This document shows positions 9,885-20,033 of a stretch of 64,000 nucleotides of DNA, one piece after another. The number at the start of each line of letters is the position of its first letter. The stretch's first letter is position 1. Origin of the DNA: Alloascoidea africana. Lineage: Eukaryota > Ascomycota > Alloascoideomycetes > Alloascoideales > Alloascoideaceae. The stretch lies in assembly GCA_030581615.1 (NCBI GenBank), contig JAKTTT010000002.1:1-64000 (forward strand), read 5' to 3'. The notes below the pieces were generated by a model. It was given only the letters and a program-made list of their open reading frames with translations. It searched no databases and was not told the DNA's origin. The position numbers and the translations under genes were made by a program.

Positions 9885-10414
9885 ATGCCTTCTCTTCACT
9901 GCATTGCCGATGTCTGCTTAATCCCAGTATGTTTCATGAAAGCAAAACATGTTGCATGTTGTGCTAAATACAGTCTAACTCTTTGATGCTTTATGACAGA
10001 TCGGGACTCCAACTCCATCCGTATCTGAATATGTAACTACTGTAGTGAAGCTGGTGAAGAAAAGTGGATTATCATACAGTTTGCACAGTGCCGGCACAAC
10101 TATTGGTAAGCCAGATCGAATTTTAAGAGATAAAACTACATTGTGCTCACACAGCCACAAATGTTTTTAGAAGGACCATGGGATGAAGTCACAAAGTTGA
10201 TTGGAGAAGCACATGAAGCTGTCCATAACATGGGCGTGGTAAGAATCCAAAGTGATATTAGAATTGGGACAAGGTATGAATTCAATATTTACCATGATGC
10301 TATATGTAATCCCTTTCTGCATTTTCTTAACACATTGTCAGGACCGATAAAAAACAATCATTTGAAAGTAAAGTAAAGTCAGTGGAAGAGAAATTGAAGA
10401 GAGATGGCGAGTAG
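9885..10414 (+). CDS. ECM15: ECM15-like protein (UPF0045/MTH1187 thiamine-binding-like fold), four exons
   Basis: Exons 9885-9926, 10000-10105, 10171-10273 and 10342-10414 join in frame to 107 residues (yeast Ecm15 is 104). Exon 1 gives [14 protein letters not shown]. Exon 2 gives [10 protein letters not shown] and ends L-H-S-A-G-T-T-I. Exon 3 continues E-G-P-W-D-E-V and ends [12 protein letters not shown]. Exon 4 begins T-D-K-K-Q. Every block matches the family, including the A-G-T-T-I-E-G-P-W and D-I-R-x-G-T-R motifs. Introns are 73, 65 and 68 nt with donors GTATGT, GTAAGC and GTATGA and branch-like TCTAAC, GCTCAC and CTTAAC. The fold is a small beta-alpha-beta dimer/tetramer; related proteins bind thiamine or similar ligands, but Ecm15's role is unsettled. 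Confidence 0.93.
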
Positions 10415-10643
10415 AGATAGATCGTACGCAGATGGGTTCGCTCAATTGAATTTTCTTTCATTATGAGTGGAGTTGGGTGAATTTAATTTGAGGATGTTTT
10501 TGAAAGTGAATATTGAAGACTGAGTACAGAATATCCAAGAATTGAGCATTTTGCGCTGGCAATGATATCCATGCAGATCATAATTTATGCAAATTAGAAG
10601 TTGTAAGAATGATAGCTATCATCTAGGCTGAGACCGTAATTGA

Positions 10644-12281
10644 TCAAAGATAAGTCAACACATCCACGACCATCTTCCGTCGACGTTAACATTTTTGAAA
10701 TATGAATCTTTCAAATGCGACAATTACTTACATTAATTATTGCAACAACCACTTCAACAGCAATGAGAACGACAACTATGAACTCCAGGTACTCATCTTC
10801 AATTTGTGTTAACAAGTACAACCAGCAACTCATTTCTTCAAAAAGCCAAAAACCATACCATGAGAATGTTGTAGTTGCTCTCGCAACATTTCTAACAAGT
10901 CAGATATAACTTCCAACCTCTAGATCAAAGTTAGTATGCATTTATCTCCCCAAAACTGACAGTTCAACGAACTCATACCTGATTTAATAAATTAACTCGT
11001 TGCTCAATTTCCAGATATCCCCTGGTAGCTTGGTAGGTAGGTTGCAGATGAGGTTCTGCCCACATCAATTCAGGCAAATCTAAAACTGACCCATGAAGAT
11101 TTATGTCTTGAAATGGAGTTAGTAATCGAAACTTAAGGCATGTTTGGAAAGACGGATTGCAACTCACTTATCCGCAAGATGAACAATTCGCCAATGCTCT
11201 TCATTATGTCTTTCCGATTCATTCCAACCTTTCCCGAGAATGCAATTTCCTGTGGGATATCCTGAGTGTCTTCAATGGCATTATCGACAAGCTCCTCAAA
11301 CAGAGACACTTTCACAGATTGAGCTACTGCGTGCGATATTGAGAGCTTGACCATGTAATTTGAACCATCTCTCAACGTTATAAAGTCATCGTAAATCTTT
11401 CAAAGAAAACTGAGATTAGTAGATGTTACTTTCAAAACTATGCTGGAAAGCTAAAACAAGTTGCATACCCTCGGTTGATAGCTTTTCGTGATATAATAGT
11501 TGAACTCTTCAACCTGGACATCTTCATCGGCCAATTTTTCCACCTCAAACTTCTCTATATCTTTTAGAAACACCCTTTCTTGGGCTTCTGTGCACCCCCA
11601 AATCACAACCACCCCATATTCAAACAAGAAAATGTCTGATTGGCCCACATTTCCCAGATCGATTTCGCCGCCTTCATCTGCCAATCTGATTAAATCTCTT
11701 TGTCTATTGATCATGTTGCTTTTGAATTCGTATGGGGTATATATACATTCATCAAACTGTTTGGGTCGGGCCTTATAAAGCCTTTTTGAATTACTTAAAT
11801 ACCGTAATAACTCCTTCATTTTATAAGAACTTGCAGTACAATAGGCAGTTAATCGCGGCAGAAGATCACGATGCTGCTTTCCCAAAAGCTCCGCATCTTT
11901 ACGAGCGGGCCTATCTTTTATCTTAGATACTTGGGAATAAACTTCGCCTCGTTGCTGCGTAATAGTAGTCCGGTCTTTATCCTCATTCTGCTCTTCTTCA
12001 TAAGGCAAAATTTTCAGCTTTTGCGCGGTACGAGAGGTTCTTTGCGGACCAAGTTTGGTTGAAGAGCTTGGTACTAAATTAGCAGATCCAATTATACCAG
12101 TTGATGTGCGACTTCTCAGTGTGCTTTGGCGTTTTGCAGAGTTGGAGTTTGATTGTACAGCCTGAATCTGTGTTGAACTTGCTGCGGATGCTTGCCGTTC
12201 AGCAGCATCCATATTAGCTTCTAGGTCATAAGCACCTCGCTTAGCCCCTTCTAAAAGACTAGTTCGTTCATCAGAGGCCAT
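10644..12281 (-). CDS. RMD1: RMD1-family protein (DUF155), six exons
   Basis: Coding order on minus: 12281-11469, 11396-11168, 11106-10979, 10919-10859, 10796-10732 and 10673-10644, giving 441 residues (yeast Rmd1 is about 430). A Ser/Thr-rich, basic N-terminus leads into the DUF155 domain from about residue 130 (P-R-L-T-A-Y-C-T-A-S-S-Y). Later blocks are D-I-F-L-F-E-Y-G-V-V-V-I-W-G, I-T-L-R-D-G-S-N-Y-M-V-K-L and N-L-H-G-S-V-L-D, then a C-terminal hydrophobic helix (E-Y-L-E-F-I-V-V-V-L-I-A-V-E-V-V-V). These are signatures of the Rmd1/Rmd8 family, which acts in sporulation and is associated with membranes; the biochemical function is unknown. Intron 2 has a perfect TACTAAC branch point. The last exon has only 9 sense codons; its acceptor (GGAAG) is the least certain. 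Confidence 0.9.
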
Positions 12282-12614
12282 TTGATTATTATTATGCCCG
12301 TTGTAGTGCTATGATAGATACCAATTGGTGATAAAGCGGCGTTGCTTCAGAATTACCCGGATCGAACTGTGCAAGTATCCTTGAAAACGATCGAGAAAAT
12401 AGCAGTAGATGGATCTTCCACCGATGAACTAATTTCTAGAATGGCATGGACTTCTTGAGCTATTTTACATGGCTGAATTTAACCTCTCTACATGTGAATG
12501 AGCCCTGATATCCAAGAGTTTATCCCGACATGTGTCTAGTGATAGAAGTTTCATTGATTCATACTACTGAAAAAGAATAATGTACACATATTGCGCCTAT
12601 TCGTTTAAATGAAG
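12282..12614. other. RMD1 promoter and NHP10 3' region
   Basis: 333 bp between the RMD1 start and the NHP10 stop, both on minus. No ORF or RNA gene seen; no clear TATA box. Confidence 0.5.
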
Positions 12615-13748
12615 TTAATCGACAAGGTCATTTACACTCAATCTGGTGCTGGTGCTTGCGGCATTTGAGGGAGCGGACACACCAGAACTCCTTTCCGGGG
12701 ATATAGCCTCGTCTTCGTTCGGAAAAGGAGCGTGCTCATCGGGATTCAAGTCAACGTCCATATCATTAATGACTTGTGTTTGTGATAAGTTATTTGTGTA
12801 AAACTGTTCATTTTCTGGAGCGATTACTACAGGCGCAACAAGTTTCTCTTCTTCCTGCTCTTGCATCTGAATATCTTCGCTTTTCTCAGGCTCCGCCTTT
12901 AGGTTTCCTTCTTTCATCTCCAGTTCCTTAAGATCAGTTTCAGCTTTTCTTCTCTCGTCAGCCGAAGAGTTGGGATTGCCTGGAACATACACAGCCATAT
13001 CACGGATGTATTTCGCTTTTGCTTGGTCGTACAATTCATAGTACGGCTTCCGTGCTTCCATATCTAAGTCCTTCCAAGCGTCCGCAAGGGCGCGTGTGAT
13101 ATCAAATGGCTCTCTTGGTTGCTGCTTTTCCATCTCAGCCTTGATGCGCTCCTTTTCAATATCACAAAATCTAATAATGCGTTAGAAAACTTTTACAACC
13201 TTGAGGATGAGAATGCAATGAAGACTTCTCACATTATATAGGCGTTTTGGGGTCTCTTTGGTGCGGAAGGATCTCGAGGGTGAACAGCCCGTTTGATTTT
13301 ATGTCCGGCACTAGGGGTTCCATCCATTCTAAAAGAAGCTTCACTCTGCTCATCACTTAAATCATCCTGTTATCAAACGCGTTAAAATTGTGGCTTCCAC
13401 TAACAGATAAATTTCAAAACTCACTGATAGAACAGACGAAGCATCGTCAAAATCTTCGTCTGCCATCCTCTTGTTATTCAATAACTTCAGTGAGCCCCCA
13501 TTGCTTGAGTTCCCATTCATGTTGCTTTCTTGCCCCAGGGCATTGGAACTCGCTTCAAATTTTTCCAATATCAGGCCATACTCTAGCTTTAAACGTTTTA
13601 TGGCTTGCTTTGTTCGAAGAATGGAAACAGCTATTACATCGTTTGAAGACTCAACTTCCTGAATCCGCTTTTTCAAATCTTTACACTTTTGCTTATACTT
13701 TTCTTCGTCGGTCGCTGTAATGCTCGAGAGATTTATCTTTGTTTTCAT
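12615..13748 (-). CDS. NHP10: NHP10-like HMG-box subunit of the INO80 complex
   Basis: Exons 13748-13425, 13366-13233 and 13170-12615 give 337 residues. An N-terminal coiled coil (K-C-K-D-L-K-K-R-I-Q-E ... R-T-K-Q-A-I-K-R-L-K-L-E-Y-G-L-I-L-E) matches the characteristic Nhp10 R-L-K-L-E-Y-G block. A single HMG box follows at about 137-205: P-S-A-P-K-R-P-Q-N-A-Y-I-I-F, K-E-R-I-K-A-E and W-K-D-L-D-M-E-A-R-K-P-Y-Y-E-L-Y. The box is split by intron 2. The C-terminus is Glu-rich. Nhp10 helps INO80 bind nucleosomes and DNA ends. I chose the ATG at 13748 rather than an in-frame one at 13853 because the family starts just before the coiled coil. Introns (58 and 62 nt) start GTGAGT and GTGAGA; the second has a TTCTAAC branch sequence. 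Confidence 0.9.
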
Positions 13749-14238
13749 CTTATATGCTGCGTGGGCGCGAGATTCATTGACAGATGTTTGATGATGGCGG
13801 TGTTGGAGAGCGATTGACCCAACGTGTAACTTTGGGAACGGATGCGTGCGCACTTCGCGTAAAATGTGGTCCGGTGATCACCAAAAGCCTGTGAGCAAGT
13901 TTCATGGAATTGCACATGGGAACACCAGCAGTTACGCTTTCTATAGCCATTCCTAAGTCTGAAAGTGTAGTAGTACGCCCTCTATGCCCCCGGAATAGTT
14001 TCCACGATCATGACGTCTGAAGGCACACTTTTATGATGTTAAGGGAATGTTTCAGTATAGACTATTGATGGCATTCCTATTCATAACGAATTATTTGAAA
14101 CCATATACAGTTGGAAACTGGGCACTAGGGATCTAATCGATGCGTAAACATTTCCGCTAGTATAAGCCCTTTTGAGCTCGCAGAAAAGTTCTTGTAAATC
14201 TGTCTCATTTCCTCCTGTGCCATTTGACTTACACTCAT
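13749..14238. other. NHP10 promoter and prefoldin 3' region
   Basis: 490 bp. An in-frame upstream extension of NHP10 covers 13749-13853 but is not conserved in character. Nothing else recognised. Confidence 0.45.
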
Positions 14239-14712
14239 TCAAACTGACACAATCTTAATATTCTTCTTCTTCTAAAATAGCCAGAATGTCAGAATCTACC
14301 AATTCAAAATCAGCCGAAAGAAAATAATCATACCTGCCAGTCTATAAACTCATCGTGACTTTTTTTGTATTCCTTTATCAGAGTGTCAATGACTTGTTTA
14401 ATGCCTTCCACATTCGTCTCCAGGGTTGGTATGACTTCCTCTGCAGTTTTCTCCACAAGAATCCCACCAACCATCCGAAAACACTTGCGATCCTTTGGAA
14501 CTCCTTTCAGCGTTTTCAGAACAATTGCATGCTCTTCAGCTTCGCTCTCTAATTCGCCTAGTTTTGATGAAATTTGTGACAGCTTTTGTTTAAACCCATT
14601 GTACTTTGCTTGCAATTCTAAGTTTATTCAGTAGATCCCATAACAAGGCATTCAAAGGTTAAAATTTTAATTCGAATATTTGTTTGAACGAGTCCATACC
14701 TGGATTAGACAT
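14239..14712 (-). CDS. GIM4: Prefoldin subunit 2
   Basis: Exons 14712-14700 (13 nt), 14617-14334 and 14271-14239 give 109 residues; yeast Gim4 is 111. The protein starts M-S-N-P-E-L-Q-A-K-Y-N-G-F-K-Q-K-L and shows the beta-type prefoldin plan: two coiled-coil helices around a hairpin with D-R-K-C-F-R-M-V-G-G-I-L-V-E-K-T. It ends W-Q-K-K-K-N-I-K-I-V, like the N-I-K-V-V end of family members. Prefoldin is a cytosolic hexamer that hands unfolded actin and tubulin to the CCT chaperonin. The first exon holds only M-S-N-P plus one base, so the gene is easily missed at its start. Introns are 82 and 62 nt, both with GTATG donors. Confidence 0.95.
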
Positions 14713-15022
14713 GTTTGCTGTTCTGAAAGTATGACAATGTTGGTCTTGATTTTTTGAACAGAGCTACGTAATCTTCCATCAAACACCCAGACATCTTATG
14801 GGTGCATTGTGAGTCGGTGGAAAATACAAGCAAATACAATACAACCAACAGGTCCTAGCGACTAAAAGTTTATTCAGCTTGAACGGTTATCTCACACATT
14901 TTTTAATGAGTATTACTTTTCATGTGTCTCTACTCGACCTCTCAACTGCTGCTAAAAAGAATTCAAAAAGCACAATTGCTTGTTTCAAAAAAATCAAGTG
15001 CTCCGGTTTAAGATGGATCTGC
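14713..15022. other. Prefoldin promoter and transporter 3' region
   Basis: 310 bp, AT-rich, no ORF or RNA gene seen. Confidence 0.45.
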
Positions 15023-16792
15023 CTATTTCTCCTTTTTCCTTTCTAGATCGCTTCTTAAGGATGGCCCTTTGATCACCAAATAAATAGTAATAGCTATCCC
15101 AAAAATATCGAGGAGCGCTAACCCACTGAAAAACCACCCTATGCCCATTGCACTTGTTAAAGGTGCAATTAGGGCAGAAGATATGGCAGCACCAGCGTTG
15201 CGAAAGAATGAAGCAATTGCGACAGAGCTGGACATTTGAGCAAAATGGCACTCAGTCAAGTACGTAGTATTGATCACCAACACTGAAGTCATTCCAAATC
15301 CAGCTGTTTTTAGAGCACTGTTAGTAACATAGTCCAGACAAATCTCAAAACTGCACTTACCAAGGAAAGAGAAAATTAAAAATCCAGAAACATGTAGTTT
15401 GAAATGAGCAAACCAGCCATAGCCTAAGATGCCAGCCATAGATATTAAAACTCCAAGTGGTTGTAAAACCAATCTTTTTTCCGGAATTACTGTGCCATCT
15501 TCGGATTGACGGGCATGCTTAGCGCGTATGTAATCCGAGAGTCGTCCGCTTAATATGGATCCAAGAGCAAGTGATACGCCTAAAAACCACACGTTAATAA
15601 ACATTCAAAATTGAAACTCTTTTGTAATAGAATGAACATACCTGGAATTGCATAAGAGAAACCAATAGCAACAGGAGAAAAATGATAAATCCTCTTGAGG
15701 AAATCCGAAAAAGACACAGCGATTCCATAATAAGTAGCAAAAAGTAGACCTCCGTTTATCGTAATTAGAGCGACAGGGATATATGAAAATATCTTCCAGT
15801 ATTCCTTTAAGCTTGGTTTTGCTGGCTTGGGATACAGCTCAGCTTCTTGAACCTTAACAATCGACTTCTGCTTCAATCTGAAAGGGTTGACGAGCCATTT
15901 TTGATTTAAGCCTGCGCCATTTCCAACAAGGCACCTTAGGGTTTCGGGCAAGAAAAACAATATCGCCAACAAGACTGTGAAACCGGTAATAGCTAATAAT
16001 GATTATTAGTATATCAAACATGCTTTGTTTGCACAAAGTTTTCCTCACCGAGAAATCCAAAAATCCATCTCCATTGGTCTTTTTTGGATAGAATGGCACC
16101 ACCTATTATTGGTCCTAGCACAGGACCAGTTTGAGGGCCCAGCATAAAAATTGCAATAGCTGTCCCCCTTTTCTTGATTTCAGTGATATCACCAACCGTC
16201 CCTGCTCCCAGTGACATGACCGAGGAAGCGCCAAACGCTTTCAGAATTCTAAATGCAAAGAGAATCCCTACATTTGCAGGCAAAAGAGACAATAGAACAT
16301 TAGAGAGGATATATATCGCGATTGATATGGTGTACAATAATTTTCTTCCCCCGTAATCTGCGAAAGAGGCCCATATTAGTGGCTTGAGTTGAAGGTAAAT
16401 GTTAGTAGAGTGCTTAGTTGTGAAATACAAAAATGAACTGTCAATCTTCTTACCGCTACTGCAAACACTCCCATAAATGCACTGACTGTACCGTTTATCA
16501 CCGCTGATGACATTCCAAAAGATTGTTGCAAAACGGGTAGAGCTGGCAGATAAATCGTCCCTGACACAGGTCCCAAGAAGCCCGCTGCAGTTACGATGCC
16601 AAGTATCAATCTTTTTCTGCCTTTACTAAACTCGGAATAATTTTCTGGTTTCTTGTTGATATTTTCATTATTATTTTCCAGCTTTTGTGGATCAGAGTTG
16701 ATTTTTTTGTCGGTATCAATGATATTGCTTAGACGTTGACTTTCTTCTTGTTTCACCTCTATAGAGGCTTTTCTTAAATTATTGACTGACAT
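15023..16792 (-). CDS. MFS drug:H+ antiporter of the DHA1 type (Qdr/Aqr1/Dtr1-like), five exons
   Basis: Exons 16792-16454, 16382-16049, 15992-15642, 15579-15361 and 15303-15023 join to 507 residues with 12 predicted membrane segments. A hydrophilic N-terminus of about 55 residues precedes G-F-L-G-P-V-S-G-T-I-Y-L-P-A-L-P. Family marks include W-A-S-F-A-D-Y-G-G-R-K after helix 2, the motif-C-like G-P-Q-T-G-P-V-L-G-P-I-I-G-G in helix 5, and L-P-E-T-L-R after helix 6. The S-F-F-R-N-A-G-A-A-I helix near the end matches the Qdr/Aqr1 group. Such proteins export drugs, organic acids or polyamines; the substrate cannot be read here. Introns are 71, 56, 62 and 57 nt; two have TACTAAC or TTACTAAC branch points. 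Confidence 0.9.
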
Positions 16793-17925
16793 AGGGGTTA
16801 ACTTTTAGAAATATGAATAATTCTTGTATTTAAATAGATAAATAAAGAAAAAACAAAGTCACTAATAATCTTTGATTTTATTCTTTGTTAGTCCTTTTCT
16901 ACGTGTTCTTTCTTGTGGATTCTAAAATGATATGTCTCCTCCTGTGCCTCAAGCACTTTGCTCGTAGTGTCTAGCAATCTCTTAAAGCTGCTTTAAAACT
17001 AAGGAGTTCCTGCGTGTTATATATCATTATCCATTTCAACAGACTCATTGATTGTTTTCCTTAATTAAAGTTTGAACAATGTCCAACAGCAACACAAATA
17101 ACAATGAAATCGGGTTACTTATAAAATGTGTTTACCCCTTATGCTGGTTATTATTCTAAAAAGAAAGGACTGTCTGTATAACAAGAAACTATTATAAAAC
17201 TTCGGCTCTTTAAAAACCATCTTCTTGTTAGTGTGTTCCATTACGCCTTGAGTATACTAAAGAATGCTGTTTCTACTTCAACTTGATGCTCTTTTTTATG
17301 AAAGTGTTAGTTTACAAATTTATTAATATAATAAAACGCTTTTTTGATCTCTTTGTGTAATCGGAAATACGCTGGTTATCCCACTATAAACTTGGGGCCG
17401 CGCAAAACAACATTACAAGAGCAGTTGATTGATGCCGGGGCTAACTTCGACTTGGAACCCTGTCCAAGTGTTATCTTCCCAATTGGCATTTATTTCAATA
17501 GTAAATTGAGATTAAATAATCTAATCAAAGTGTCAAATGATACATTTTCCATTAGTTGCAGATTAGAGAATGAAAACTATTAAAGATACTCCTTGACTTT
17601 GTTCTTTTCTACAATGACACCATAGCAAGGAGTAAGCATAAGAAACTAAATATTAATTTTTCTATTACCTAGTAAGCATAACATATATTTCTATTGATAT
17701 TGATAGGGAACGCATTAAGAGTTTTTAGAAAAGATCATTATAAAACGGACGCATTATAGAAAAAGTGTCATGCATGCTCGTAAGTTAACTTTATAAACAA
17801 GCGTACATGATGTTTCATGAAATCGTTCAAAGCGTCAACCGAGTTCAACAAGAAGAATCAAAGCGATATTCAGATTCGAAATTAAGAGTGAACATAGCAG
17901 AAACTATTATCATTGTTAATCGTTC
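16793..17925. other. Transporter promoter and opsin-like gene 3' region
   Basis: 1.1 kb of AT-rich sequence. A 79-codon plus-strand frame at 17344-17583 (R-K-Y-A-G-Y-P-T-I-N-L-G-P-R-K) has protein-like composition but no recognised relatives. The rest shows nothing definite. Confidence 0.4.
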
Positions 17926-18813
17926 TTACACTTGGTTAGTAGGCTCATTACTGTCTTCCTGGTGCTCAATAGGTGCAGTAGTCTTTTCAACTTTGTCGTT
18001 TGCGCCTTTTAAACCTAATCTTTCAAAAGAAACAGAACAGGTGTACAAGAATATTGAAGGGTAAATGATGAAAAGACAGAAATCCAAAACACCGTAGAAT
18101 GCTTGTTCAGAGTCTGGCTGGATGACATTACCTCCTTCAGAAAGGCCAAAACAAATTGGATAGAGCATCCAAAGAAATACAACCAAAGAAGCGTTCATAA
18201 CGAAATACCTGTGCACATTGCTACCAACCTCTAGTGCTGATTTTCTGGTGAATGACAACAAATTGAACGCAGTTAACAGGTAGGAAACCACTGCAAAAGT
18301 AAAATAACCCCACTTGTAGGTTGATTTGATCAAAGACCCGATCAAAAGGCAAACAATGTAAACCTCTGTAGTGATGGCATTCAAAATGATATGGGGCCAG
18401 TCAAGCTTGGCGAGAATTCCCAAATTCACAATGATAAAAGGCCAGGCCAGGAACCAACCAATATATCTTGCGTAAAAGACTTGACGAAGCCCAGGAGTTT
18501 TCATAGAATCAGAAACAGTAACATGGTTAAATTCGGCTTGGATGTCTGTCCATCCAAGATTTGACGCCATCGTAAAGTAAGTCAAAGCCATCACAGAAGA
18601 AAGAGCCAGAGTATTGTAGTAGAAAGTTCTTTCGGAATTTGGTCTAATATATGTCAAAACGAGATATATAATAGCAACCAAACCAAAGACTGACATTGCA
18701 GCCCAAAGCCAATCTGAACCATGAGCGGTGATGTGAATGTCCAACCCTGTTGGGGGATTGATGTCAAGCGCTTCATTTCCCGATCTTGCTACAAGATTGA
18801 TGATAGCAGGCAT
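17926..18813 (-). CDS. Hsp30/Yro2/Mrh1-family opsin-like membrane protein without the retinal lysine
   Basis: 295 residues, seven membrane helices between about 33 and 262, and a charged cytosolic tail with an E-x-x-D-S-N-E end. The A-R-Y-I-G-W-F-L-A-W-P helix is the microbial-rhodopsin helix C (R-Y-x-D-W). In helix G, bacteriorhodopsin has D-x-x-x-K, where the lysine binds retinal. Here the site reads L-D-F-C-L-F, so phenylalanine replaces it and a retinal Schiff base is not possible. That is the known condition of yeast Hsp30, Yro2 and Mrh1, plasma-membrane proteins that modulate the H+-ATPase Pma1 or respond to acid and heat stress. A TATA box and heat-shock-type element lie upstream. Confidence 0.92.
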   Translation of the reverse strand: MPAIINLVARSGNEALDINPPTGLDIHITAHGSDWLWAAMSVFGLVAIIYLVLTYIRPNSERTFYYNTLALSSVMALTYFTMASNLGWTDIQAEFNHVTVSDSMKTPGLRQVFYARYIGWFLAWPFIIVNLGILAKLDWPHIILNAITTEVYIVCLLIGSLIKSTYKWGYFTFAVVSYLLTAFNLLSFTRKSALEVGSNVHRYFVMNASLVVFLWMLYPICFGLSEGGNVIQPDSEQAFYGVLDFCLFIIYPSIFLYTCSVSFERLGLKGANDKVEKTTAPIEHQEDSNEPTNQV

Positions 18814-18918
18814 TTTGTGTAAAGCTTTTGAATTAGAAGTTGATAGATTGTATAGACAAATATAAACAGACTATTAAAGAGGATGATCAGACAAAACGGA
18901 TAGGAGTTAAATGCTCGA

Positions 18919-18964
18919 CTTTTATATCTGAATCAGAAGGGCTGCTTCCTCAAGAAGAATATTC
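18919..18964 (-). promoter_or_regulatory. Promoter of the opsin-like gene: heat-shock-type element plus TATA
   Basis: On the minus strand, TATAAAAG lies at 18926-18919, about 106 bp before the ATG. Just upstream, 18964-18946 holds GAAtaTTC with further GAA and TTC units, in the spacing style of a gapped heat-shock element. This fits stress induction, as known for HSP30. Confidence 0.5.
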
Positions 18965-20033
18965 TGGCATTACTGCAATTGCAGTTTCGGAAACAACCCG
19001 GAACGGAGCCATTTAGTCTTGACTTTTAGGATAGACTCTCAGGTCGATTCGAACTCGATGACCATCTCGAAAAAGGATGGTGTATGTGCATAAACCTTCT
19101 ACTTGGGACAGATACGCCGACCTTGGACATTTATTGCGCGGCTATGGCCGGATCTCTCTCCACACCTTCAGACTGAGCGAACTGATTGCTAGAACACAGT
19201 AATTAGTCGAAAAGAATCTTTACAACCCCACTAAATTTGCTATATACTTTCAAGGTCGTTGCAGCGGTGCCTATAATCTTCAATGAACAGAGAGGCAGTT
19301 GATGCTGTTCAGATGCCACGGTTTCAACATTCGAGGACTCTTGTGAATCCGAAAAAGAAAAATCAGTTCAAACACACCCTACGGAATCTCCGGATTCTCT
19401 AAGATATACGGGCTACCTAGGATGAATGATCAGTGTCATGGAAAGGGCGAGAAAAATATGATCCCAGAACCTAAATTTCTCTCCACTTGACTAAGGGTGT
19501 AGAAGGGATGCAATTTCATCTTTGACATTGAGAGTCTTCCAAGTACAAAATGACCAATCCAGGGGCATCAAGTCCAGATAATCATTTTAGAGCCCATGCT
19601 TAATTTGATCCGAACGGAGTATAAGGCAAACGAGTTAGTCAGTCGTCCTCGCAGTGCCAGATTTGGATTTGGACGCTTTCCGAGAAAGGACACTCATGAG
19701 CAGATGGGAAACAAAGACCCGCACTTTTGTAAGATCAAATCAACAAGCATTGGCATCTTCTCGTCTCCTTTCACGGGCCCCAGCTCTTCTCTTCATTTCT
19801 CTTTTCTGTTCTTTGCCAAAGTGGACAGAGCTCGGTCCGATATATACGCGCAGACGCGTAACACCCAGCACGTGTCGTGTTGGTACACATTCCATACCAA
19901 ATCCAAAATGCATCCTCCAGGCCATCTTGAGAAGAAGACACTTCGATTAGCCCTCTTTATTTTCTCTAATACTGCTCTTGGTTGGAGTATAGCGGCCAGA
20001 TCTCGGAATACACACTCACTCAACTAGAACAAC
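18965..20033. other. Divergent upstream region of the opsin-like gene and CDC11
   Basis: About 1.1 kb. A 143-codon frame at 19596-20027 lacks family resemblance and runs up to the CDC11 start; I take it as chance. No RNA gene seen. An apparent tRNA-like T-loop near 19045 is a small palindrome. Confidence 0.4.

Noticed and set aside
13749-13853. Upstream ATG for NHP10
   Set aside because: The extension has no family similarity; the ATG at 13748 starts at the expected place.
19040-19062. TTCGAA-containing palindrome that mimics a tRNA B box
   Set aside because: No anticodon or D arm nearby; a simple palindrome.
19596-20027. 143-codon frame before CDC11
   Set aside because: No family resemblance and no domain; it lies in the promoter and ends at the CDC11 leader.
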